45,127 bases of DNA from Bacteroidota bacterium (lineage in GTDB: Bacteria; Bacteroidota; Ignavibacteria; Kryptoniales; JAKASW01): the NCBI GenBank assembly GCA_023480735.1, contig JAMCXB010000014.1:1-45127 (forward strand), in the 5' to 3' direction. Of the stretch, positions 23,677 through 31,786 are shown piece by piece. The notes beneath the pieces were generated by a model, which was not told the DNA's origin, searched no databases, and saw only the letters and a list, made by a program, of their open reading frames with translations. Made by a program: the position numbers and the translations under genes. Numbering within the stretch: position 1 is the stretch's first letter; every line of letters begins with the position of its first letter.

Positions 23677-24183
23677 ATTGAATCTCCTCTGAGGATTTCA
23701 AAAAACGCCGATAATCGAGACCTTTTCTATGTGTTCGGTGGCAAACCCAAATAGAGTCTCTTTTTATGACTCTACTTTAACCTTTGACTCCTGGCTTACC
23801 GCTTCTATATTTGCCTTTCCCATCGTCCTTAATGGGGGCGCTTTCATTTTGCGCTGATCGTCACTCTACCTGAACTATTCTCTCCGTTGTATTCACTCGC
23901 TCCCGAGTCTTCCGTCACCGACATCTCATACGCCATTTTCCAGTTCACTCTGACTATTCCTTCCTGTCAGAATATATCCGTAACACTTCTTAAAATCAAA
24001 ATTTCCCGGTCCGGATGAGCGTTTAACGATTCGAAAGGCGGCTTGTTGCAAGGCTGACACGGACGCCGTGACCGCGGAATATCCTTTCATTCCGCCCCCA
24101 TCCTTCGACGGGGTGGACTCCCGCCGGAACCCAGAACTAAGAGTATTCTATGCCCATTTATTCGCATTACGGTTCCAGCGTTT

Positions 24184-24228
24184 CTGGATGCCAGCTTTTA
24201 CTGGCATGACAACAAGCCGGCATCCAGT
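24184..24228. repeat. Palindromic dispersed-type element (CTGGATGCC...GGCATCCAG)
   Basis: Outer arms CTGGATGCC and GGCATCCAG enclose a nested hairpin, ATGCCAG-CTTTTA-CTGGCAT. This resembles the small REP/NEMIS-like elements with a CTGGAT...TGACA layout seen in many genomes. Only one copy is in the window. Confidence 0.55.
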
Positions 24229-24266
24229 TTCTTAGAAGCCTGCCTGGGGTGCCACGATTGTGAAGC

Positions 24267-24296
24267 CCCGCTGCACAGAGAATGCTGTGCAGCGGG
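24267..24296 (-). terminator. Hairpin after the heptad/helical gene
   Basis: CCCGCTGCACA, 8-base loop, TGTGCAGCGGG: perfect 11-base arms, 20 bases beyond the stop of the minus-strand gene at 24316. No U-run follows, so termination by an intrinsic mechanism is uncertain. Confidence 0.5.
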
Positions 24297-24315
24297 TGTC
24301 AGCTCACGGCGCCTA

Positions 24316-25314
24316 TTACGCCGCCGCTCCCGCGGGCGGCGGAGTGTTGTTTTGCCCGCCAGGGCCTCGCCGCCTGGTTATCGACTCGAACTCGATCAGT
24401 GTTGACGGCTCATCGGCGAAAACTGATCTGGCAGTGTGCTGTATTTTGCGCATCGTCTTCTGGAGAGCTTCCATCGCATTGTCCCGATCCTTCGTCGCAG
24501 CCTTCTGCTTCTTCTTCGCGGTTTCCTGGTCTGCGTCGATCTGTGACAATTCGTCGGCTGCTGTACTCAGTGACTCGATTTGCCCGTCCTTCACTCCGTG
24601 CTTCGCCAAGTCGGTCTTGTTAGCCAGTGCAACTTCCTTAATGTACTTCAACTCCGTGACTAGCCCCTTGACTGTCTTCGGAATGTCCTTTCCCACGTGG
24701 AACTCGTGCATTTTCGGGCCGTCGCCTTCACCATAAGCCCCCTTTGCCGCCTCTTTCATCCTCTGAATTGAGATACCGCCCTTCTCCAGCTTGTTGTTTT
24801 GATTTTGATTCGTTCCCAAGTCTATGTTGGAAAACCGGCGAAACATTGCGGTCAGATCAGAATCACCTCCAAATTCATCAGAAATCGATGTCGAATTGAC
24901 AGGAATCACATCGTTGTATAGAGGAAAGCCGCTGGCAAGGAGGGGAATGCAGTTAGTAAGCAGAGGAATGCAATTGGCAACGAGAGGAATACTATCGGTA
25001 ACGGCAGGAATGTCGCTGGAAAGCGGAGGAAAGCCGTCAGTGGTGCAGGGAATGTCCTCGGTAACAGGAGGCGAGCCATTGGCAACCGTGGGAATCCGAT
25101 TGGAAACCGTAGGAACCCCTCCGGAAAAATGGGGTAAACGGCTGGATTGGCGGGATAATGCCCCTCTCCTGTCATACAACTTATCCGCAATGCTGGTTAA
25201 CAAGCCTGTTTCACCCCGCACCTTTCTATCGGGAGCGCTCCGGCACGCAGAAACCGGATCGCTATCGCCGTCATGAGTAAGCCACTTCTCGTAAAGATGA
25301 ATCCACATCCGCAT
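24316..25314 (-). CDS. Heptad-repeat plus helical protein of unknown function
   Basis: A 332-residue frame in three parts: a 65-residue N-terminus of doubtful start; about ten imperfect 7-residue repeats (VSNRIPT, VANGSPP, VTEDIPC, VTDSIPL, VANCIPL, LTNCIPL and others); then a helical, charged region (NKLEKGGISIQRMKEAAKGAYGEGDGPKMHEFHVGKD ... TAKKKQKAATKDRDNAMEALQKTMRKIQH) and a GGQNNTPPPAGAAA tail. No signal peptide, no known domain. The repeats are 21 bases long, the same period as at 22045-22310 but with a different consensus. The gene reads towards cas6 but is about 640 bases from it and ends in its own hairpin. The start at 25314 is uncertain; the core could begin well downstream. Confidence 0.55.
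   Translation of the reverse strand: MRMWIHLYEKWLTHDGDSDPVSACRSAPDRKVRGETGLLTSIADKLYDRRGALSRQSSRLPHFSGGVPTVSNRIPTVANGSPPVTEDIPCTTDGFPPLSSDIPAVTDSIPLVANCIPLLTNCIPLLASGFPLYNDVIPVNSTSISDEFGGDSDLTAMFRRFSNIDLGTNQNQNNKLEKGGISIQRMKEAAKGAYGEGDGPKMHEFHVGKDIPKTVKGLVTELKYIKEVALANKTDLAKHGVKDGQIESLSTAADELSQIDADQETAKKKQKAATKDRDNAMEALQKTMRKIQHTARSVFADEPSTLIEFESITRRRGPGGQNNTPPPAGAAA
24905..25135. repeat. 21-nt tandem repeat tract inside the gene at 24316-25314
   Basis: Plus-strand units of about GGAATG-C-N-(A/G)-TTGGNAACNGNA recur every 21 bases, for example starting near 24945, 24966, 24987 and 25008. They drift strongly at the right end. Confidence 0.75.
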
Positions 25315-25959
25315 TACACAACCGTTTTTCGTTTGCCCTGAGCTGCTCTTCTGCGGAAAACTTATCCTGTATCTGATTGAGAGTCAAGAAATAATTGTGG
25401 TATACCGCGCTGCCCACTGTCGATGCAGAACCAGCTTGTAATTGACTTTTTCCTGTTCGATCGTAAGGCTGATCGACGGAGATGAACATTTAACTCTTCC
25501 ATCAGCAGTGAGACAGTGGAGGGAAGGCATTAACTTTGCACATTTCGGCCCATGATGTTTAGCGCGATGGTAATGGCTCAGTCACAGGGTTATTTTCTCG
25601 CAACGTGCGCAAAGGAGTCCTGCAAAGCACGCGAAGACAGAATCATATTGTTATTCTTTGCGTTCTTGGCGCCTCATATGCGAGAGAAATAACCCTTTCA
25701 GTGAGGCATTACACGCGATGCATGGAACTTGTTGTCTAATCGCTCCCTACCGATTATCTTGTTTAGTCAGCGGTTCAAAATCTTACCTTATAATAACACC
25801 ATTCCCTGTTTCTCTTACATCTGCACCTTTCCGACCATCACGGGGCGATGATTGCCTCCACAACGTGACCTCGATCTGTAACCAGGGAAATGCGTGATGC
25901 GTATTAAGCTATGTCAGGGTTCAGGCCGTATCGAGCAATAATCGCAGGGGAGGAAAAAG
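25315..25959. other. Gene-poor stretch containing a dispersed repeat
   Basis: About 640 bases before the TonB-dependent receptor. It contains repeat copy A (25654-25712). Short minus-strand frames (for example 25271-25489) lack any recognisable product. The right end has the ribosome binding site GGGGAGG at 25947-25953. Confidence 0.4.
25654..25712 (-). repeat. Dispersed repeat, copy A
   Basis: Read on the minus strand it begins GTAATGCCTCACTGAAAGGG and runs through TTATTTCTCTCGCA to GGCGCCAAGAACGCAAAGAA. The first 34 bases are identical to 31437-31470 (copy B); after a small indel the match resumes. Confidence 0.8.
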
Positions 25960-28455
25960 TTGAAAACTATTACAGAATTAGTCGTGTTGTTTTTTCTTTT
26001 CAGCGGCGAAGTCTTTTCACAGGCAGGCAGAATTACAGGCCTCGTCTCCGACGCGAAGACCGGGGAGCCGCTTATCGGCGTGAACGTGGTTATCAACGAG
26101 CTGAAGAGTGTCGGTGCAAGTACTAATGAATCCGGGCGATTCAGAATAGTCGCCCCGGTCGGCAGCTATTCCCTGAAGGCAAGTTTACTCGGATACAAGG
26201 CAGTGGTCAAGACCGACATTATTGTCACAACCGGCGGAGAGACTCATGTGGTCATGAAGATGATGGAAACTCCTCTCGAATTAGGGCAGGTGACTGTCAC
26301 TCCGGATTACTTCGACAAGGCGGCAATTGAAAACACGATGAGCACAGTGGTGCTGGGCGCCGAAGAAGTGAGAAGGTCGCCCGGTTCCGACCAGGACTTC
26401 CAGAGAATTCTCCAGGCCATGGCGGGTGTTTCTTTCTCGACGGACCAGACGAACGAACTTTTGGTGCGGGGCGGAGCGCCCGACGAGAACCTCACGGTCC
26501 TCGATCACATGGAAATCCATTCGACCAATCATTACCCGAACCAGTACAACTCCGGCGGTCCGATCAACATGATTAATGTCGATCTGATACAGGATGTCCA
26601 GTTCTCTACCGGCGGATTCATTTCGAAATACGGAGACAAATCTTCCTCCGTCATGAGTATTACTACGAGGGAGGGAACCCGTGAGAATCTAATAAGTGGA
26701 AGCGCGAATCTTTCGATGGCCGGATATGGTGCCGTCCTCGAGGGAAGGATCAACGGGAGCGCCGGCTCCTGGCTGGTTTCAGCACGAAAGAGTTATGTCG
26801 ACCTTATTGCGGGATCCTTCGGCCTCACCGCCATTCCAAAGTACTACGACCTGCAGTCGAAGGCGGTTTACGACTTGTCGAGACTCCACAAGCTGTCATT
26901 CTCGGGCATCTACGGCAACGATCTGATAAACATACAAGGAGAACCGAACGCGGTCAATTTATCCCTCGCGGGGAAGAACGATACGGTCGATGTTTACAAT
27001 GTGGATGTGAGACAGCATCAATACACGGCGGGTCTGACGCTGGAAAGCAAGTGGTCCGACCGGTTCGTATCCATCGTGACCGTATCACGCAACAATTATC
27101 ATGATGGCACGTTTGTAACGAGCGATTTCACGGAGAGGCACTTCGGCTCAACCGGTAAGGTAAATGCGGTAAACATATTATACAGCAGGGACATTTACCG
27201 GCAGAGTGCAGATAACGGGGAGACTTCCGTTAATTCCGAATTCATATGGAATCTCGATAAGAACAATGAAATGAACTTTGGAGGGGCGGTGAAGTTCATC
27301 GACTTCAAATCGCTCGAATCGGTCGACGCAGACACCGCGCGGTACGATCTCAACGGCGACGGAGACTTTGACGCGACAATAACCGTCCCGGCGTCGAGAA
27401 TTGACTACAACTTCCCATTTCCCGAGCAGCATAAGGCTTACTCTTACGTAAACGACAAGGTTAGAATCTTTGGTGAACGCCTCGTTCTCAATGTCGGTGT
27501 GAGATACGACTACATGTCCTACAGCGGTAACGGAGATTTCAGCCCCCGTTTCTCGGCTTCTTATTCCGTCGTACCTGAGAGAGTCGCTTTGAACCTTTCG
27601 CTCGGAAAATTCTTCCAAACGCCTGCGCTCCCGTACTTCGGGGACCGGTTCCAAACGGAAGTAAACCGGTACCTTGAGAGCGCCGAGGCAGATCATTATG
27701 TGATAGGTGTGGAATATTTGCCTGCGCCCGGACTCAAGGTAGATGTGGAGGGGTATTACAAGAAGTATACTCGCCTTCCGGTCTCGGAAACTTTCGTCCA
27801 TTTCTTCGACAGAACATTCAGATCGGAGAGAACACTGAACATCGGGAGACAGGATGTATACGGTCTTGACCTGCTTGTGCAGCAGAAGCTTGTCAAAGAC
27901 ATCTATGGGACGCTGGCTTTTTCAAGGATGGAAACAAGATATTATGATCCGAGGATCGGCATGGAGGGGAAGACCTTCCCGTCGGACTATGACTTTCCGT
28001 ATGTGGTCACCGCAATCTTCGGGAAGAGGTTTGCAGGATTGAGGTCGACGCTGAACGAGATGCCGTTCTACTTGAAGTATCCGAGCTATATCCTTCCTTT
28101 CTCCGACGACATGGAAATAAGCTTCCGGTATAGATACGCGACCGGGAAGCCGTATACGCCTCAGGTATTCGTGACTAGCGAACAGCACAGGGAAGGGGCA
28201 TCGAAGTGGAGCAGTGGGTGGTGGGCTGCGACCGACAACATCAACTCGGCGAGGTATCCCGACTACCAGCGGTTCGACCTAGCGTTCTCCAGCAGGTTCA
28301 ATTTCGAGGCGTGGAACCTTGTGATGTTTCTGTCGGTCCAGAACGTGCTTAACCGCAAGAACGTCGCGTTTTATCAGTACAATTCCGACGGGACGGTCGA
28401 GACGGTGTACCAGTTCGCGATACTTCCGGTGGTCGGCATGGAGGTGGAGTTTTGA
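25960..28455 (+). CDS. TonB-dependent outer-membrane receptor with carboxypeptidase-regulatory domain
   Basis: An 831-residue outer-membrane protein. A signal peptide (residues 1-21, ending EVFSQ) leads into a CarboxypepD-reg-like beta sandwich (RITGLVSDAKTGEPLIGVNVVI ... LLGYKAVV, to about residue 100), a plug domain (LQAMAGVSFSTDQTNELLVRGGAPDENLTVLDHMEIHSTNHYP) and a long beta-barrel rich in alternating aromatic strands. It ends VVGMEVEF, with a C-terminal Phe as expected for BAM substrates. It would import a ligand using TonB energy; the ligand is unknown, and no SusD partner follows, so a SUS-type polysaccharide role is not supported. Start: TTG at 25960 with GGGGAGG 7 bases before. Single-gene transcript by layout. 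Confidence 0.92.
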   Translation: MKTITELVVLFFLFSGEVFSQAGRITGLVSDAKTGEPLIGVNVVINELKSVGASTNESGRFRIVAPVGSYSLKASLLGYKAVVKTDIIVTTGGETHVVMKMMETPLELGQVTVTPDYFDKAAIENTMSTVVLGAEEVRRSPGSDQDFQRILQAMAGVSFSTDQTNELLVRGGAPDENLTVLDHMEIHSTNHYPNQYNSGGPINMINVDLIQDVQFSTGGFISKYGDKSSSVMSITTREGTRENLISGSANLSMAGYGAVLEGRINGSAGSWLVSARKSYVDLIAGSFGLTAIPKYYDLQSKAVYDLSRLHKLSFSGIYGNDLINIQGEPNAVNLSLAGKNDTVDVYNVDVRQHQYTAGLTLESKWSDRFVSIVTVSRNNYHDGTFVTSDFTERHFGSTGKVNAVNILYSRDIYRQSADNGETSVNSEFIWNLDKNNEMNFGGAVKFIDFKSLESVDADTARYDLNGDGDFDATITVPASRIDYNFPFPEQHKAYSYVNDKVRIFGERLVLNVGVRYDYMSYSGNGDFSPRFSASYSVVPERVALNLSLGKFFQTPALPYFGDRFQTEVNRYLESAEADHYVIGVEYLPAPGLKVDVEGYYKKYTRLPVSETFVHFFDRTFRSERTLNIGRQDVYGLDLLVQQKLVKDIYGTLAFSRMETRYYDPRIGMEGKTFPSDYDFPYVVTAIFGKRFAGLRSTLNEMPFYLKYPSYILPFSDDMEISFRYRYATGKPYTPQVFVTSEQHREGASKWSSGWWAATDNINSARYPDYQRFDLAFSSRFNFEAWNLVMFLSVQNVLNRKNVAFYQYNSDGTVETVYQFAILPVVGMEVEF

Positions 28456-28961
28456 AAAGGGATATCTGGTGATACGTACTATTGTTATAATTTGAACCTA
28501 CGCTCTTCCTCCTTTGAACAGCAAGGCATATTCCAGGTTCGTGGATCAGCATTTGGTTGCGCGGACTTATGGCCCTTCTCACGCCCCAATCGCCATCACC
28601 AACCAATGCCCGCAGAAATGAGACTACTGGTACAGCCAGCTGAAATTTTCCGAGTTGTGATCTTATCACCAACTCTTAAGTCGGGGATGCAGGCACGATT
28701 CAAATGGCGAAGCCGGGCCCTGTCTTCTGAGGAGCCTGCGGCAATCGGCAGACTTGTTATGGGAATAAGAACCGGAGTCTCCCGGAATCATGTGAAATCC
28801 TCGTTTTTCAGAATATCCCGGAAAATCACTGCTGTCGGGAGTATCCGTCTGAATCCATTTCCCTTCCGGAGCTATTGGGAAATTGGTCTCAGATAGTTAA
28901 ATTTCTTCACCCGATCCCGTGCATAAAGCGCGTGGACTTTGAAAACGAGGAAAATCAGAAT
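28456..28961. other. Gene-free stretch between receptor and tRNAs
   Basis: About 500 bases. A plus-strand frame (28492-28896) is open but has no ribosome binding site and no recognisable motif. No clear terminator for the receptor gene is visible. The tRNA promoter should lie in the last 60 bases but is not obvious. Confidence 0.4.
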
Positions 28962-29034
28962 TGCCCGGTGGTGTAACTGGCAACACGCCTGACTCTGGAT
29001 CAGGAAAGTCAAGGTTCGAGCCCTTGCCGGGCAG
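28962..29034 (+). tRNA. tRNA-Gln (anticodon CUG)
   Basis: A 73-base cloverleaf: acceptor TGCCCGG pairs with CCGGGCA (29027-29033), then discriminator G. The anticodon stem CCTGA/TCAGG encloses loop CTCTGGA, giving anticodon CTG. The T loop reads GGTTCGAGCC. CCA is not encoded. Confidence 0.93.
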
Positions 29035-29103
29035 CTTCTCTATTTCGGATTCGGAGGTTCATTCTCAAATTCGCAATTCGAAATCAGCAATCCGAAATGT
29101 TGC

Positions 29104-29176
29104 GGCGCTATCGTCTAGTGGCCTAGGACGTCGCCCTCTCAAGGCGAAAACACGGGTTCGACTCCCGTTAGCGCTA
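29104..29176 (+). tRNA. tRNA-Glu (anticodon CUC)
   Basis: A 73-base cloverleaf: acceptor GGCGCTA pairs with TAGCGCT (first pair G-U), then discriminator A. The anticodon stem TCGCC/GGCGA encloses CTCTCAA, giving anticodon CTC. The T arm has GGGTTCGACTCCC. It lies 69 bases after tRNA-Gln, so the two are probably co-transcribed. Confidence 0.92.
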
Positions 29177-29285
29177 CTCACTTCTGTAAACTCAAAATTC
29201 AAAGATCAAAAATTGTCCCAAGTAGCAGAGTTAATCACTCCCCACCTGAACACTCTCACATTTTTACTTTTGACCTTTGACTTAA

Positions 29286-29873
29286 TCAGTCGAGGTACTT
29301 CTTCACCACCGATTCGAAGAAAGCCCTGTCTTTCTCTCCGACCCACTGCTTCACTATCTTTCCGTCCTTGCCGACCAGGAACGAGGTTGGGATTGCGTTG
29401 ATGTTTCCGTATGCATCCGCTATGCTGTTGTCATCTATGACAATCTGGTAGGTCAGACCTTGCTGTGTTGCGAACTTGGAGACGGTGCTGACTAGATTAT
29501 TCCCCTCGTCTTCTGAAACTCCTATCACAACCAACCCCTTCGAAGCGTACTCCTTGCTTATGGCCTCGATATCGGGAAGTTCGGCCTTGCACGGCCCGCA
29601 CCATGTCGCCCAGAAGTTTATCAATACCGTTTTTCCTCTGAGATCAGAGAGGGAGACCTTCTTACCGTTATCGTTGTGCCAGGAGAAATCCGACGCGGTT
29701 CCTTCGGGCGAGGGAATTACGCCGGCCGCCAATGATACATTGCCTATATGATTCTGAGCCGCCGGTGCAGGGTTCACAGCCACAGAGGACGAAGTTTGCT
29801 GGACCCGCTTCGCGGAAGGATTACTACAAGAACTTAAGAGGGTGATTATCGCCAGGGTAAGGAAGTATTTCAC
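29286..29873 (-). CDS. TlpA-like thioredoxin-fold lipoprotein
   Basis: A 195-residue protein starting at GTG 29873 (VKYFLTLAIITLLSSCS), with a lipobox LSSC making Cys16 the lipidated residue, so it is anchored in the envelope. After a Pro/Ala/Ser-rich linker comes a TlpA/ResA-type thioredoxin fold: SDFSWHNDNGKKVSLSDLRGKTVLINFWATWCGPCKAELP, with the redox pair Cys92/Cys95, and the cis-Pro region AIPTSFLVGKDGKIV. It probably reduces or oxidises envelope protein thiols. The GTG overlaps the anti-sigma stop by four bases (GTGA), so it is part of the sigma/anti-sigma operon. A longer upstream frame reading lies inside the anti-sigma gene and is rejected. Confidence 0.9.
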   Translation of the reverse strand: MKYFLTLAIITLLSSCSNPSAKRVQQTSSSVAVNPAPAAQNHIGNVSLAAGVIPSPEGTASDFSWHNDNGKKVSLSDLRGKTVLINFWATWCGPCKAELPDIEAISKEYASKGLVVIGVSEDEGNNLVSTVSKFATQQGLTYQIVIDDNSIADAYGNINAIPTSFLVGKDGKIVKQWVGEKDRAFFESVVKKYLD

Positions 29874-30739
29874 GGCCCCGTCTCCGGTCGTTCCTGGAGG
29901 AAAGTCCCAAGATCTCTTTTTCCCAGATTCGCGGTGGCAATGTATACGTGATCGTTCGAACACCACACTGCCTGGGTATCGCCGTTCGAATCCATTCCCC
30001 AAAACCACTTCTTGCTTTTCATGACGTCTTTGCATGCATGGGGGAGAATAATCTGTCTGGATTTTGCGAAATCCTTGGGAAAGCTATATATATAAATATA
30101 TGCTTCGCCCATCTTGTATAGGAGATGAGCTATCTTGATGCCGTTAAACGTTGATACGCTTCCACCGATCCACTCGGCGCTGCGGACTTCGGGAACCGCA
30201 ATCTTGTATCCTGCATTTCGCTCCAGGAACTCTTCCACGTCGGAAGTCCCCACCGCCGTGATTTGCGGCTTGAACTTTCCGCTGAGTACGTCTTGAAAGT
30301 CGTTCTCTGCCAGCGTAAGTGCATCCTGCATCTTGGAGGATTGGGCCGTCTCGATTGGGGCCACCATTTGAGCAGGCATGATTACGTTATCCCGGTTCAC
30401 GAAGACGAGAATAACCGCCAGGACAACAACTAAAACGACAGCAAGTGCCGGTTGAAGAAGGTTGCTGCTAAAAAGGCGGGGAAAAAAACCGGGGCGCAAC
30501 TCCGCCGCCCCATAAGATGTAATCTGTTCTACTATGGCCGCTTCAACATCGAGTGGAACATCGACGAATGTGATCTTCCTCCTGATGTATGATTTGGTCA
30601 TCCTTTCGAGCTCAAACTCGTCCTTGCAACTCCCGCAAATTTCTATATGCTCGTAAAATTCGGATGCCTCTTCCTTTGACAACTCATTATCGACTGCCCC
30701 ACTCATCAACTCGTGTGACTCCCTGCAATCCACCGTCAT
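29870..30739 (-). CDS. Zinc-finger (ZAS) anti-sigma factor, membrane-anchored
   Basis: A 289-residue protein. The N-terminal cytoplasmic ZAS domain has Cys5, His31, Cys35 and Cys38 (HIEICGSCKDEF), followed by one transmembrane helix (LQPALAVVLVVVLAVILVFV, about residues 95-114) and a large periplasmic domain ending WCSNDHVYIATANLGKRDLGTF. It should bind and inhibit the ECF sigma factor encoded just upstream and release it on an envelope signal. ATG 30739 is chosen; GGAG lies 3 bases before it, and an in-frame TTG overlaps that site. The overlap with the TlpA-like gene suggests the signal may be thiol or redox related, which is inference. Confidence 0.9.
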   Translation of the reverse strand: MTVDCRESHELMSGAVDNELSKEEASEFYEHIEICGSCKDEFELERMTKSYIRRKITFVDVPLDVEAAIVEQITSYGAAELRPGFFPRLFSSNLLQPALAVVLVVVLAVILVFVNRDNVIMPAQMVAPIETAQSSKMQDALTLAENDFQDVLSGKFKPQITAVGTSDVEEFLERNAGYKIAVPEVRSAEWIGGSVSTFNGIKIAHLLYKMGEAYIYIYSFPKDFAKSRQIILPHACKDVMKSKKWFWGMDSNGDTQAVWCSNDHVYIATANLGKRDLGTFLQERPETGP

Positions 30740-30754
30740 CAACTCCTTTTACAC

Positions 30755-31339
30755 TCAGTCATCGCCTGTCTCATCATCAACGTCTTTGAACCCGCGCGTC
30801 AGCGCATAATCCCTCAACATCGAACGTAACATCTTCCTGCCACGGTGAAGCCGTGATCTGACGGTGCCGATGGGAATTTCAATGAAGTCTGCGATTTCCT
30901 CATACGTGTATCCTTCGATATCGCACAAGATGACTACCGTCCTGAAATCTTCAGGAAGTTCCTGCAACGCATTTGCAACCTCATCTTCAAATAAATTGCC
31001 GAATATCTTCTCCTGCAAATCATTCGTATCTGCGGATGAGGCCTTGACACTCGCATAAAAATCCTTTATGTCATCATAATCAATCTTATCAGGTTCCTTC
31101 GACTCCTTGCGATAACGATTGATGTATGAGTTCTTCATTATTCGGAACAACCATGCTTTCGCATTCGTTCCCTGCGAGTACTTGTCGAAGAACCTGTATG
31201 CTTTCATATACGTCTCTTGGACAAGGTCTTTGGCGTCGTCAGGAGCCCCGGTCATCCTGAGTGCAAAGTTGTAGAGCGCCGCCATGTGCGGCAACATTTC
31301 CTTTTCAAAGATTTTGTGCTTTGTCTGAATTTGTTCCAT
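30755..31339 (-). CDS. ECF-type RNA polymerase sigma factor
   Basis: A 194-residue sigma factor of the extracytoplasmic-function group. Region 2: LYNFALRMTGAPDDAKDLVQETYMKAYRFFDKYSQGTNAKAWLFRIMKNSYINRYRK, the usual D-A-x-D-L-V-Q-E-T pattern and W-L-F core binding. Region 4: ALQELPEDFRTVVILCDIEGYTYEEIADFIEIPIGTVRSRLHRGRKMLR, a helix-turn-helix for the -35 element. The start is taken at ATG 31339 (MEQIQTKHK), where the family normally begins; the upstream frame runs through unconserved sequence. It is the first gene of the sigma/anti-sigma/TlpA operon and probably autoregulated. Confidence 0.92.
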   Translation of the reverse strand: MEQIQTKHKIFEKEMLPHMAALYNFALRMTGAPDDAKDLVQETYMKAYRFFDKYSQGTNAKAWLFRIMKNSYINRYRKESKEPDKIDYDDIKDFYASVKASSADTNDLQEKIFGNLFEDEVANALQELPEDFRTVVILCDIEGYTYEEIADFIEIPIGTVRSRLHRGRKMLRSMLRDYALTRGFKDVDDETGDD

Positions 31340-31436
31340 TCTGTCGAAAGAAATGTTGGCGGTGTAGGGCTCTCTCTGATGTTTTTTTATTATAACACTC
31401 GACCCAGTGTAACGCAAGGGACGAAGCGGGAGGGGG

Positions 31437-31534
31437 GTAATGCCTCACTGAAAGGGTTATTTCTCTCGCAAAGGCGCCAAGAACGCAAAGAAATGTTGAC
31501 GAGCGGTTCGCTTTGCGAGCGGCTTGGCGAGAAA
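31437..31534 (+). repeat. Dispersed repeat, copy B (joins halves A and C)
   Basis: The left part (31437-31490) matches copy A (25654-25712, inverted). A 53-base core (31477-31529), starting CCAAGAACGC and ending GGCTTGGCG, is identical to the inverted copy C core at 44949-45001. It lies in a 450-base gene-free stretch upstream of the sigma gene and before the aldo/keto reductase. Confidence 0.85.
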
Positions 31535-31594
31535 CCATAAGTGTGGGGTTACGGAGGGGGTGTGCGACAAATTTGTAAAAAGCAATAGATTAAC

Positions 31595-31653
31595 CACATA
31601 GGCACATTAGAAAACATAGATTTATTCGTTAATGTGCCCTATGTGCCTATGTG
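31595..31653. repeat. Long inverted repeat (CACATAGGCACAT)
   Basis: Perfect 13-base arms CACATAGGCACAT (31595-31607) and ATGTGCCTATGTG (31641-31653), separated by 33 AT-rich bases. It resembles the CACATAGGCACATAG filler elements I associate with this group of genomes. It is not followed by a U-run and lies between divergent genes. Confidence 0.6.
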
Positions 31654-31786
31654 TTTTATATTTTTGTCGCAGACCCAGCGGGAGGACATGAGCGGCTAAC
31701 GTCGTTACTTTGCATCATGCATCACTCTAAAGACTCGCGGCTTGCTATATTAATGAAAACGAATCGAGATTATCGGAGGAATAATA

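Larger units (their letters stand above)
23691..24315. other. Gene-free stretch with inverted repeats, upstream of cas6
   Basis: About 620 bases with no supported gene between cas6 and the next minus-strand gene. It must contain the cas6 promoter, but no convincing -35/-10 pair stands out. It holds two inverted repeats listed separately (24184-24228 and 24267-24296) and GC-rich debris around 24060-24130 that looks repeat-derived. Confidence 0.45.

Noticed and set aside
25271-25489. 72-residue minus-strand frame upstream of the heptad/helical gene
   Set aside because: GGAAGAG lies near the start, but there is no recognisable family and it overlaps the next gene in another frame; too weak to call.
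28492-28896. 134-residue plus-strand frame before the tRNAs
   Set aside because: No start signal or motif; contains debris-like repeated CCCGGAA words.
29874-30035. Longer N-terminus for the TlpA-like protein
   Set aside because: Lies inside the anti-sigma gene in another frame; the GTG at 29873 gives a proper lipoprotein signal peptide.
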